Below, one piece after another: positions 43,354-52,900 of a DNA stretch of 64,000 nt; the first letter of the stretch is position 1, and the number at the start of each line of letters is the position of its first letter. Origin of the DNA: DASVUS01 sp036388675 (lineage in GTDB: Bacteria; Armatimonadota; Abditibacteriia; Abditibacteriales; Abditibacteriaceae); NCBI GenBank assembly GCA_036388675.1, contig DASVRI010000025.1:1-64000 (forward strand). Reading direction: 5' to 3'. The notes under the pieces were generated by a model. The model was not told the origin of the DNA and did no database searches. It was given only the letters and a program-made list of their open reading frames with translations. Position numbers and translations under genes: made by a program.

Positions 43354-43429
43354 GTCATCAAGCATTTGGAGAGCGTTCAAATCTTTGTCGTAAATGTAGA
43401 AATAATCAATGGCTCCAAAGGAGGCCGTT

Positions 43430-44305
43430 ATGAACGTGCAAGAACTGGCAGAACGAAATCGCATTTTCTATACCCGCGCCGGCAGCAACGCTTACGGCCT
43501 GGCCACGCGCACCAGCGATGAGGACTTTCGCGGTGTGTTCATCGGCTTGCCCGATAACCTGATTGGTTTGCATCCGGTTGAACATTGCGAATTGACAGGC
43601 GATAACATGCTTTTCGAATTGCGCAAGTTCCTTGTGCTGGCTAAAGATTGCAATCCCAACATCATCGAGCTGCTCTTCATGGATGAGAGCGACATTCTGT
43701 TCCAAAACGAGTGGTGGCTGCGCATCAAGTCGCAGCGCGAACTTTTTCTCACTAGGAAAGCAAAGTTCACTTTCAGCGGCTATGCGATGGCGCAATTGAA
43801 AAAGATTCGCGGCCATAACCGTTGGCTCAACGATCCTCAGTCGGTAGCCGCACCGGAGCCCGCGAAGTATTTGAAGGTGAAGCACATTGACGGCCTGGGG
43901 CAGCGCGAAGTGTTTGATCAAATGGCTTATGAAACGGCGCTCAAAGGCTGGCGCCAATACTGGGAATGGAAGAACAAGCGCAACCCGAAACGCGCCGCTC
44001 TCGAAGACGAGCATGGCTACGACACCAAGCATGCCATGCACCTAATTCGTTTGTTGCGCATGGGCATTGAAATCATGCGTGGCGAAGGCGTGCAGGTGAA
44101 ACGACCTGACCGCGAAGAGTTGCTCACTATTCGCAACGGCAGCTTGACCTACGAGACGTTAGTTGCGATGGCACAAAAACACGAACGACAATTGGACGAA
44201 CTTTATCACACGTCCAATTTGCCACACGCGGCGGACACGGAGAAGATAAACCACCTTATGCTGAATATCTACCGCGATTACTGGGCGCAACACAATCTCT
44301 GGTGA
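43430..44305 (+). CDS. RlaP-type nucleotidyltransferase of the RNA-repair operon
   Basis: A 291-residue protein of the DNA-polymerase-beta superfamily. GSNAYGLATRTSDEDFRGVFIG is the family signature (GSNAYGLATRTSDEDFRG): the Gly-Ser and the Asp-x-Asp pair chelate metal and nucleotide. MAYETALKGWRQYWEWKNKRN and DTKHAMHLIRLLRMG form the helical C-terminal part. This group (RlaP, PF10127-like) is linked with RNA ligase and Pnkp/Hen1 repair loci, where it may add or alter nucleotides at damaged ends; the exact step is unknown. ATG 43430 has AGGAGG 5-6 bases upstream. Hen1 follows after 14 bases. Confidence 0.85.
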   Translation: MNVQELAERNRIFYTRAGSNAYGLATRTSDEDFRGVFIGLPDNLIGLHPVEHCELTGDNMLFELRKFLVLAKDCNPNIIELLFMDESDILFQNEWWLRIKSQRELFLTRKAKFTFSGYAMAQLKKIRGHNRWLNDPQSVAAPEPAKYLKVKHIDGLGQREVFDQMAYETALKGWRQYWEWKNKRNPKRAALEDEHGYDTKHAMHLIRLLRMGIEIMRGEGVQVKRPDREELLTIRNGSLTYETLVAMAQKHERQLDELYHTSNLPHAADTEKINHLMLNIYRDYWAQHNLW

Positions 44306-44319
44306 GAGGAGGCTAAGCG

Positions 44320-45804
44320 ATGCTTTTGACTATTACGACAACACATACTCCCGCGACTGACCTGGGTTATCTGCTGCACAAGAACCCGGCGCGTTTGCAA
44401 ACTTTCGATATGGCATTCGGGCGCGTTCACGTCTTCTATCCCGAAGCGACCAAACAGCGCTGCACGGCGGCGTTGCTGCTCGACATCGACCCGATTGGCC
44501 TGGTGCGCGGGCGCCGCGGCCCCGGCGGCGACAACCGAGTACTCGAACATTATGTCAACGACCGCCCTTATGTTGCCTCCTCGTTTTTGAGTGTTGCTCT
44601 GGCGCACGTTTATCGCGATGCGATGGCGGCACGAAGCAAAGAACGACCAGACCTGGCCGGTGAAAAATTGCCGCTCCATGCGCATATGACGAACGTGCCC
44701 AGTCGCGGCGGAGAAGCGTTTTTGCGTCGCTTGTTTGAACCGCTGGGTTATGAGGTTGCAGTGCAAAGCCGGGCTCTGGATGAAAAGTTTCCGCAGTGGG
44801 GACAAAGCCCACATTGCACAATCGACTTGCGTGCGCAGACGCGTCTCGCGGATTTGTTGAATCACTTGTATGTGTTGATTCCCGTGCTCGATGACGAAAA
44901 GCATTACTGGGTGGGTGAAGACGAGGTCGAGAAGTTGCTGCGGCGAGGCGAGGGTTGGCTGCAATCGCATCCCGAACGTGAAGCGATTATCAACCGCTAC
45001 CTGCGCCGCCAGCGACATCTCACGCGCAGCGCCGTGGAGCAACTCACACGCGATGAAGCAGTGGATGTGGATGAAGTTGAGGCGGCTCAGGATGCCGAAG
45101 AAGAGGCGGTCGAGAAGCCGCTCAGCCTGCACGAGCAACGCCTTCACTCCGTGCATCACATCCTCAAAGAATCGGGTGCGCGACGAGTACTCGACCTGGG
45201 CTGTGGCGAAGGACGCTTGTTGCGTCTGTTGCTGAAAGACTGGCAGTTTGAAGAGATCGTGGGTGTCGATGTTTCACACCGCAGTCTCGACATTGTGCGC
45301 GAGCGCTTGGAGCGCGTGCCGCTGTTGCAGAAAGCGCGCATCAAACTATTGCAGGGCGCCTTAACCTATCGCGACCAGCGTTTGAACGGTTATGACGCGG
45401 CAGCGATTGTTGAAGTCATTGAACATCTTGAACCGGCGCGGTTAACGGCCTTTGCGCGCGTTGTCTTCGAGTTCGCGCGTCCCGCGACGGTTGTGCTGAC
45501 CACGCCCAATGCCGAATACAACGTGAAGTGGGAAACATTGCCCGCTGGAACGCTGCGTCACAAAGATCACCGCTTTGAGTGGACGCGTCATGAGTTTGAA
45601 ACTTGGGCGCAAGAAGTGGCGGCTCGTTTTGGTTATGCGGTGCGATTTGCGCCGGTGGGACCCGAAGACGAAGTGGTCGGCGCACCAACTCAAATGGCCG
45701 TTTTTACGTTAAGCAGCGGAGGTGAGAAGAGCGACAGCGAAACAGCCGACAACACGGTTGGAACGGTGACGGCTGTTTGCGAAGAAGTGCCTGCAGCACT
45801 TTAA
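44320..45804 (+). CDS. hen1: Bacterial Hen1: 3'-terminal RNA ribose 2'-O-methyltransferase
   Basis: A 494-residue bacterial Hen1. The N-terminal half (about 1-240) is the Pnkp-associated domain (ALLLDIDPIGLVRGRRG, SSFLSVALAHVY), followed by an acidic linker. The SAM-dependent methyltransferase domain has VLDLGCGEGRLLRLLL near residue 290, EVIEHLEP (E365, E368, H369) and LRHKDHRFEW (His near 413), giving the Glu-Glu-His-His metal site of Hen1. It marks the 3' end at a cleavage site before Pnkp ligation, so that the repaired RNA resists cutting again. GAGTACTC occurs at 44537 and 45184. Stop to pnkp start: 13 bases. Confidence 0.93.
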   Translation: MLLTITTTHTPATDLGYLLHKNPARLQTFDMAFGRVHVFYPEATKQRCTAALLLDIDPIGLVRGRRGPGGDNRVLEHYVNDRPYVASSFLSVALAHVYRDAMAARSKERPDLAGEKLPLHAHMTNVPSRGGEAFLRRLFEPLGYEVAVQSRALDEKFPQWGQSPHCTIDLRAQTRLADLLNHLYVLIPVLDDEKHYWVGEDEVEKLLRRGEGWLQSHPEREAIINRYLRRQRHLTRSAVEQLTRDEAVDVDEVEAAQDAEEEAVEKPLSLHEQRLHSVHHILKESGARRVLDLGCGEGRLLRLLLKDWQFEEIVGVDVSHRSLDIVRERLERVPLLQKARIKLLQGALTYRDQRLNGYDAAAIVEVIEHLEPARLTAFARVVFEFARPATVVLTTPNAEYNVKWETLPAGTLRHKDHRFEWTRHEFETWAQEVAARFGYAVRFAPVGPEDEVVGAPTQMAVFTLSSGGEKSDSETADNTVGTVTAVCEEVPAAL

Positions 45805-45817
45805 ATGTCGATGGATT

Positions 45818-48355
45818 ATGAAACTTTCAATTCCTGAACTATCTCTGGTTGTACTCATCGGTGCTTCCGGTGCGGGCAAATCGTCGTTTGCGCGCAAGCA
45901 CTTCAAGCCGACCGAAGTGCTGTCTTCCGACTTCTGTCGTGGCCTGGTTTCCGATGATGAAAACAGCCTGAGCGCGACCAAAGACGCTTTCGAAGTGCTG
46001 CACTACATCGCGGCCAAACGCTTGGCGGCGGGTCTTCTCACCGTTGTAGATGCGACCAATGTGCAGAGCGAAGCGCGTGCGCCTTTGCTCGCACTGGCGC
46101 GTCAGTATCATTGCCTGCCCGTGGCGATTGTGTTGAACGTGCCGGAGGCCGTTTGTCACGAGCGCAACAGCAGCCGTCCTGACCGTGACTTCGGCCCTCA
46201 TGTCGTGCGGCAGCATACGCAGCAGCTACGTCGCTCGCTGCGCGGCCTTAAGCGCGAAGGTTTCCGCCACGTTTACGTGCTGTCGCCAGAAGAGATTGAC
46301 GCCGCTGTTATCGAATGTCAACCGCTGTGGAACAACAAGAAAGATGAACATGGCCCCTTTGACATCATTGGCGATGTTCACGGCTGCAGCGATGAGTTGG
46401 AAACGCTGTTGCGAGTACTCGAATATGCACCAGACGAGGCCGGTGTGTGGCGTCATGCGCAGGGGCAAAAAGCAATCTTCGTCGGAGACCTAGTGGATCG
46501 TGGCCCGCGTGTTGTCGATGTCCTGAAAATTGTGATGGACATGGTGCAGGCGGGCAGTGCTTTGTGTGTTCCGGGCAACCACGATGTCAAATTATTGCGC
46601 CACTTGAACGGCAAGAACGTAAAGCTTGCACACGGTCTGGCCGAGACACTGGCGCAAATGGAAGCGCAGCCCGACGCATTCAAAACTCGCGTTAAGAAGT
46701 TCATCGACGGTTTGGTGAGTCATTATGTGTTCGATGACGGCAAGCTGGTGGTGGCGCACGCTGGCTTGAAGGAAGAGTTGCAGGGGCGCGGGTCGGGAAC
46801 GGTGCGTGCTTTTGCCCTCTTTGGTGAAACGACCGGCGAGACCGATGAGTTTGGTCTGCCGGTGCGCTACAACTGGGCCGCTGAATATCGAGGTCGCGCT
46901 ACGGTTGTGTACGGCCACACGCCGGTGCCCGAACCGGAGTGGCTCAACGGCACCATCAACATTGATACGGGCTGCGTTTTCGGCGGCAAGCTCACGGCTT
47001 TGCGCTACCCGGAAATGGAAATACTTTCTGTTCCGGCAGCGCAGATTTACGCAGAGCCATCACGTCCATTCTTGAGTACTCCAAGCACCTTGAGTGCGCA
47101 GCAACAAAACGATGACATGCTGGACATGGCCGACGTATCCGGCAAGCGCATCATCGAAACCCGATTGCAGCGCACCATCACTGTTCGCGAGGAAAACTCT
47201 GTTGCCGCTCTGGAAGTGATGAGCCGCTTCGCCGCCGATCCGAAGTGGTTGATTTATTTGCCGCCAACGATGTCGCCCAGTGAAACCAGCCGACAGGTGG
47301 GGCTGCTCGAACATCCGGCGGAAGCCTTTGCTTACTACAGCGCACAGGATGTATCGCGTGTCGTGTGCGAAGAAAAGCACATGGGTTCGCGTGCTGTGGT
47401 TGTCGTATGTCGTAGTGCTGATGTGGCACGCGAACGTTTCGGAGTACTCGGCGAGGAAATTGGTATCGTTTACACGCGCACGGGGCGTCGCTTTTTTAAC
47501 GATGCACTGATGGAAGGTGCGTTGCTGGAGAGGTTGCGTACCGCGGTCGACGTCTCGGGATTATGGGATGAGTTGCAAAGCGACTGGCTGTGTCTCGATT
47601 GCGAGTTGATGCCATGGTCGGCCAAGGCACAGGAACTTTTGTACCGCCAGTATGCGCCGGTTGGTGCTGCCGCTACGAGGGCGCTGCACGAAGCCGCAGC
47701 AGCTTTGGCGCAGTTCGCCGCGCTTGGACATGATGTGGCCGAACTGCAACAATCGTTTGCAGCCCGCGAGCAAATGGCGAAGCAGTATGTGAGCGCTTAT
47801 CAGCACTATTGCTGGGACGTGAACTCCGTCAATGACCTCAAACTGGCGCCGTTTCACCTGCTGGCGAGCGAAGGCAAAGTTCACATTGAGCGCGACCACA
47901 TCTGGCATATGGAAACGCTGAAAGGTATCTGCGAATGCGATGCGGAGTTGCTTCTTGCAACGCCTTACAAGGTTGTTGATCTGGCAGATGAAGCCTCACA
48001 GCAGACCGGCATCCGTTGGTGGGAGGAGTTAACCCGTGTCGGAGGTGAAGGCATGGTGGTTAAGCCGCTCGACTTCGTTACGCAGGGGAAGCGTGGCATG
48101 GTGCAGCCGGCGGTTAAATGTCGTGGCCCGGAGTATCTGCGCATCATCTACGGCCCCGAGTACTCGGCACCGCAAAACCTGGAGCGTTTGCGCTCGCGCG
48201 GTTTGGGAGCCAAGCGTTCGCTGGCGTTGCGCGAGTTTTCACTGGGCATTGAGGCGCTGGAACGTTTTGTGCGTCGCGAACCATTGCGGCGCGTTCACGA
48301 ATGTGTATTTGGAGTACTCGCGCTGGAAAGCGAGCCGGTTGATCCACGACTGTGA
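45818..48355 (+). CDS. pnkp: Polynucleotide kinase-phosphatase-ligase Pnkp
   Basis: An 845-residue three-domain RNA end-healing enzyme. The kinase (about 1-165) has the P-loop GASGAGKSSFARKHF. The phosphatase (about 180-420) has DIIGDVHGCSDELETLL, FVGDLVDRGPR and VPGNHDVKLLRH, a calcineurin-type metal site. The adenylyltransferase domain (about 470-845) has EEKHMGSRAVV with the nucleotidyl-accepting Lys520, and GEGMVVKPLD later. Pnkp ligates only when bound to Hen1, whose gene precedes it. Known homologues repair tRNAs cut by ribotoxins. The whole operon is intact, with all catalytic residues visible. It carries five GAGTACTC sites. Confidence 0.95.
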   Translation: MKLSIPELSLVVLIGASGAGKSSFARKHFKPTEVLSSDFCRGLVSDDENSLSATKDAFEVLHYIAAKRLAAGLLTVVDATNVQSEARAPLLALARQYHCLPVAIVLNVPEAVCHERNSSRPDRDFGPHVVRQHTQQLRRSLRGLKREGFRHVYVLSPEEIDAAVIECQPLWNNKKDEHGPFDIIGDVHGCSDELETLLRVLEYAPDEAGVWRHAQGQKAIFVGDLVDRGPRVVDVLKIVMDMVQAGSALCVPGNHDVKLLRHLNGKNVKLAHGLAETLAQMEAQPDAFKTRVKKFIDGLVSHYVFDDGKLVVAHAGLKEELQGRGSGTVRAFALFGETTGETDEFGLPVRYNWAAEYRGRATVVYGHTPVPEPEWLNGTINIDTGCVFGGKLTALRYPEMEILSVPAAQIYAEPSRPFLSTPSTLSAQQQNDDMLDMADVSGKRIIETRLQRTITVREENSVAALEVMSRFAADPKWLIYLPPTMSPSETSRQVGLLEHPAEAFAYYSAQDVSRVVCEEKHMGSRAVVVVCRSADVARERFGVLGEEIGIVYTRTGRRFFNDALMEGALLERLRTAVDVSGLWDELQSDWLCLDCELMPWSAKAQELLYRQYAPVGAAATRALHEAAAALAQFAALGHDVAELQQSFAAREQMAKQYVSAYQHYCWDVNSVNDLKLAPFHLLASEGKVHIERDHIWHMETLKGICECDAELLLATPYKVVDLADEASQQTGIRWWEELTRVGGEGMVVKPLDFVTQGKRGMVQPAVKCRGPEYLRIIYGPEYSAPQNLERLRSRGLGAKRSLALREFSLGIEALERFVRREPLRRVHECVFGVLALESEPVDPRL

Positions 48356-48378
48356 TTAAACTGTAAGCGTCTGGAAAG

Positions 48379-48418
48379 CACATAAGCCACGTAACTTCTG
48401 AGATACATGGCTTATGTG
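48379..48418 (+). terminator. Hairpin after pnkp
   Basis: CACATAAGCCA (48379-48389) and its exact complement (48408-48418) form an 11-bp stem with an 18-base loop, 24 bases after the pnkp stop. Only TT follows, so it is a weak terminator or mRNA-stabilising stem. Confidence 0.5.
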
Positions 48419-48794
48419 TTCGGGCTGGCTTCAGATCTGTGATAACCGTCGCTGGGTATGTAGAGTGTTAGTTGATAGCCCCTTTTCTCTTCTCGTAGTT
48501 GTTGCTTGCTACTAATCTGAAATGCTATTCCAACACAGCAAGAGAGTCAAACGCTCTTATTCAAGCCTCAATAACACCATGTTGCACAAACAAGATGTTG
48601 TCAACGTTTACCACTTACGCACAACGAACCCGGAGTGTTGGTTGCCCCAGAAGCAGACGACTTGTCTGCTGGGGGGCTGTGAGCGACGGGCCGGAAGTCA
48701 AGCCCGTCGCTGTCGCTCATGCTTCGGGTTCGTAAAAATTTCCATCTGCGCAAATCGTAAAAGTTAAGAGCGCAGACGTTTGGCTGATTGCTAA
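48419..48794. other. Intergenic region with a GC-rich hairpin
   Basis: No gene is convincing. AGCGACGGGC (48682-48691) pairs exactly with 48702-48711. GAGCGAC (48681-48687) can also pair with GTCGCTC (48712-48718), so two competing stems exist. A short stem GCTGATT-AGC-AATCAGC lies at the end of the downstream minus-strand gene. Confidence 0.45.
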
Positions 48795-49973
48795 TCAGCT
48801 TTGATGAAGCGGTAACGTGAAGAAAAACGTGCTGCCCTGGCCGGGCTGGCTTTCTACCCAAATACGACCACCGTGGGCTTCGACGGCCATTTTGCAGAAG
48901 GTAAGTCCCAGTCCGGTCGACATTTTACGACCTGCCAGGCGCGATTCGACCTGGCCGAACTTTTCGAAGATGCGCCCGAAGGCTTCAGCAGGAATTCCTT
49001 CGCCGGTGTCGCGCACGCCGAAACGGACATCGCTGCCGTCTTCACCGACTTCGATATGAACACTGCCGCCATTGGGCGTAAATTTAATGCTGTTGCCCAG
49101 CAAGTTGACCAGCACACGACACAACTTCTCATCGTCAGCCAACAAAGTTTCGCGCCCTGTGGCAACTCGGTAATCGAGTGCAATGTTTTTATCGTCTGCC
49201 ATTTGTGTTACCTGGCGCAACGCTGTTTTTACTACGCTCTCGATTGCTAATGGCGAGTACTCGATGGGTACAGTGCCTTGCTCCATGCGGCTGATGTCGA
49301 GCAAATCGTTGATCATGGAGAGCAGCATTTGCCCGCCGTCGAGCGAAAGTGATAAGCACTCGCGCTGTAGGTCGCTGAGATCGCCCAGAGAATCCATGGT
49401 TTGTAAACCGATAATAAACGACGCGAGCGGGGTGCGCAGGTCGTGCACAATCATGTCGGTGAGGCTATCACGGAGTCGTTCCAACTCTTGAAGTTGGCGG
49501 TAGTTTTCACCCAGTTCATCCCACAAACGTTTCTTTTCAAGGCAGGCGCTTATGCGAGCGCGCAGCAGAGTCGCATTGAACGGCTTGGGCAAGTAATCTT
49601 CGGCACCACGCTCGATGCAGCGCACAACGCTTTCAATTTCGTCCACACCCGAAATCATGACTACGGGAATATCACGCAACTCAGGGTTGGACTTCATGGC
49701 TTCCAGAACGGTGTAACCATCCATTTCCGGCATCATGACGTCCAGCAAAATAAGATCGAACTTATGATGCTGCAATAGCTCCAACGCCTCGCGCCCGTTG
49801 GTAGCAGTGGTCTCTTGATGGCCCAGTTGACGCACGTAACGCGACAGCATTAAACGTGTCGTGCTCATGTCGTCCACAATCAGCACCTGCCGGCCTTCCG
49901 CATGTTGCGCCTTCGAGGGCCTGCTGTCGTTGCCGTCACTGAGCGTAAGATTCTGCGACCATTGAGTACTCAT
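48795..49973 (-). CDS. Response regulator-histidine kinase hybrid
   Basis: A 392-residue cytoplasmic protein. The N-terminal receiver (about 28-145) has VLIVDDMSTTRLML and the phospho-acceptor Asp in LILLDVMMPEMDGY, with Lys in YLPKPFN. A short coiled coil leads to a HisKA domain (DMIVHDLRTPLASF, phospho-His) and a HATPase (NLLGNSIKFTPNGG, DTGEGIPAEAFGRIFEKFG, GLGLTFCKMAVEAHGG). There is no output domain. ATG 49973 overlaps the stop of the large kinase upstream (ATGA), so the two are translationally coupled and probably form one phosphorelay. GAGTACTC (49963) lies in codons 1-4. Confidence 0.92.
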   Translation of the reverse strand: MSTQWSQNLTLSDGNDSRPSKAQHAEGRQVLIVDDMSTTRLMLSRYVRQLGHQETTATNGREALELLQHHKFDLILLDVMMPEMDGYTVLEAMKSNPELRDIPVVMISGVDEIESVVRCIERGAEDYLPKPFNATLLRARISACLEKKRLWDELGENYRQLQELERLRDSLTDMIVHDLRTPLASFIIGLQTMDSLGDLSDLQRECLSLSLDGGQMLLSMINDLLDISRMEQGTVPIEYSPLAIESVVKTALRQVTQMADDKNIALDYRVATGRETLLADDEKLCRVLVNLLGNSIKFTPNGGSVHIEVGEDGSDVRFGVRDTGEGIPAEAFGRIFEKFGQVESRLAGRKMSTGLGLTFCKMAVEAHGGRIWVESQPGQGSTFFFTLPLHQS

Positions 49974-52900
49974 TCTTCACGTCCTGGTGCAATTTGCTGC
50001 ATTGCGACTGTGGTTGTCCCGGCTTGTGCCGTTGTCCCGCCTTGTGCGTTTGTCTCGGCTTGCAGTGCAAAACATAACTGCTCATAGGCGCGCTCAATTT
50101 CTCTGAGCTTCGTCTCATCGACGGCGAGACCATCGCGCGCCTGCTGTTCAACTTCGGAACACAGCCCCGCCATGGCACGTCCGCCCAGATTGGCCGCCGC
50201 CCCTTTCAAGCCATGCGCGACTTTACGTAATCTCGACATCTCGTTGGCTTTTGCCGCCTGCTGCATGGCTTCTAAAAGAGGAAGGCAATCGGCCTTGAAA
50301 GCGTTTATGAGTTCGTCAATGATCTCGGGCGCGCCATCGTCGCGCATGACGCGCAATTCTTCCAACGTTTGCGTGTCGAGAACAGGCTCGATCTTGCTGC
50401 CGGCTTGTGTTGTCGCATCGTCCTGCGCTGAGTACTCGATTAGCGTTGAAGCCGTGCCGTTCTCCTGGTGCGTCGCAGTCGCTTCTCCAGGTGCTTCTCC
50501 ATTGGATCGCTGTTCAATCTGTCGTGCGAGCGCCCAGTGACCACAACGCGCCAGCAAATTTTGCAGCTCGCCAACGCGCACCGGCTTGGCGATGTAATCG
50601 TCCATACCGGCTGCCATGCAGGCTTCGCGGTCTTCGCGCATGGCATTGGCGGTTAATGCGACAATGCGTGGTCGCACGTCCGCGCTCCAGCGTTTGGTAA
50701 TGTGCTGCGCTGCTTCCAGGCCGTCCATTACCGGCATTTGGATGTCCATCAAAACCACGTCGTAGGGTTGCCGTTCCAGTGCAGCGAGAACTTCCGCCCC
50801 GTTACTTGCCACATCGGCTCCGTAGCCCATTTTGGAGAGCATCTTCTGCACGAGTTTCTGGTTAACGGTCAGGTCTTCGGCCAGCAGTATGCGCAGTGGC
50901 AAACGGCTGCCCAGTTCGCTGTCATAACCCGATTCGTCGGCGGTCTCTTGTGCCACGCGTTCTGTTGCGTCGCGCCCGGTGAACAGATCGACCAGCACAT
51001 TATACAATTGCGACTGCTTGATCGGTTTTGTGAGAAAGGCTGCAAAGTGTTTGTTTTGTTCCGGCGATGTGCGTTGCCCCACGGTACACAAACCGATGAG
51101 AGGCAGTGCGTGCGCCGCAAGTTGAGACATTTGTTCTGCCAGCGAGTGGTTGTCGGTGCCTGGCATGAGAGAATCAAGAATGGCTATCTCGAAAGTTTCG
51201 CCATTGCGCAGCAGTTCCAGTGCTTCCCCCGCACCGGCGGTTTCGTGCGCCATCATGCCCCAGCCACGTGTTTGCTGCACAATTGTCTGCCGGTTTGTGG
51301 CGTTTTCATCCACAATGAGCAATCGTTTACCGTCGAGTTGTGGCTGCTCCACGTCAAAGTCGTGAGGGGCTGAACTCACAGCCGGGCGCGTCACAATGGT
51401 GAAGGTAAAAGTCGAGCCATGTTCGCCATCGCTTTGCGCCCACATCGAGCCGCCCATCATTTCGCACAAACTTTTGCTGATGGCCAGCCCTAAACCGGTG
51501 CCACCAAAGCGACGTGTCATTGAAGCATCTACCTGACTGAACGATTGAAACAGTTTGTCGATGCCGTCGGGCGGAATGCCGATGCCGGTGTCGTGCACGG
51601 CGAACTGTAACTCAAGGCGACCTTCATTGAGCGGGCGCTGCTCGACTGAAAGAACGACTTCGCCCTGCTCCGTGAACTTCACGCCGTTCGAAAGCAGGTT
51701 GACCAGGATCTGACGCAGGCGCGTGACATCGCCGATGATGGCCGAAGGTACGTGGTGGCCCATCAGATAAACCAGGTTCAGCTTTTTCTCGGCGGCGCGT
51801 ACCGCCACCAGGTCGAGGGACGATTCGATGCACTCGCGCAGGTCGAAAGGCTTCTGCTCCAAATCGACGCGATTGGCTTCTATTTTGGAATAATCCAGCA
51901 CATTGTTAATAACCGCCAGCAGCGAGTCGCCACTGTCGCGGATGGCACGCGCATATTCCGATTGTTCGGGCGTAATGTTGGTATCGAGCAGCAGACTGCA
52001 CATCCCGATAACCGCGTTCATCGGCGTGCGCAGTTCATGGCTCATGCGCGAGAGAAATTCGCTTTTAGCGCGGTTGGCTTCTTCGGCTGTTTCCTTAGCC
52101 TGCTTCAAGGCTTCGTCTGTTTGCCGACGCTCGGAGATGTCGCGTAGATAGCCGGTGAAAAGGGGATGATCACCGGCTGCAATCGGCACGACCGCCAGCT
52201 CCATCGGAAACTCGCTGCCATCGGAACGCATCGCCGGAACTTCAATGCGGCGGCTCAGGACGGGGCCTTCTCCCGTCGCAAGATAGTGTTGCAAACCAAT
52301 GTTATGCCCTTCGCGCAACGAAGGAGGCACAATGGTTTCACCAAGGTTGCGCCCCAGCACTTCATCGCGTGTGTAGCCGAACATCTGCTCGGCGCGTGAG
52401 TTGAACTCGATGATGCGGCCCTCGTGATCCATCGAGATGATGCCGTCCAGCGCGGCTTCGAGAATCGCTGTTTTGAAAGCTTCAGAAGCCCGCAGCGTTT
52501 CTTCAGCGCGTTTGCGCTCGGTGATATCACGCGAGTTGATGACAAGACCTTCGCGCGCCGAATCGTCCAATAAGGTACGACCCACGCATTCAAGAATGCG
52601 CCACGAGCCGTCTTTGTGACGGAAGCGAAACTCCGCTTTGTGGGCTGCCGACGGATTTTGCAGAGCCTCGCCAACCGCGGATGCCACTCCAGCCATATCC
52701 TCGGGATGGATAAATTCAAAGCAGTTCTGACCGACCAGTTCCTCCGGTTTGTAGCCAAGGATGCGCTCGACCGAAGGGCTTTCGTAGCGCAAAATGCCGT
52801 CGCCGCGAAGAATCGTGATAATGTCGGAAGCGTTTTCGGCAAGCGAACGGAAGCGCTCTTCGCTGCGTCGCAACGCTTCGACGGTTTGCTGTCGCTCGGC

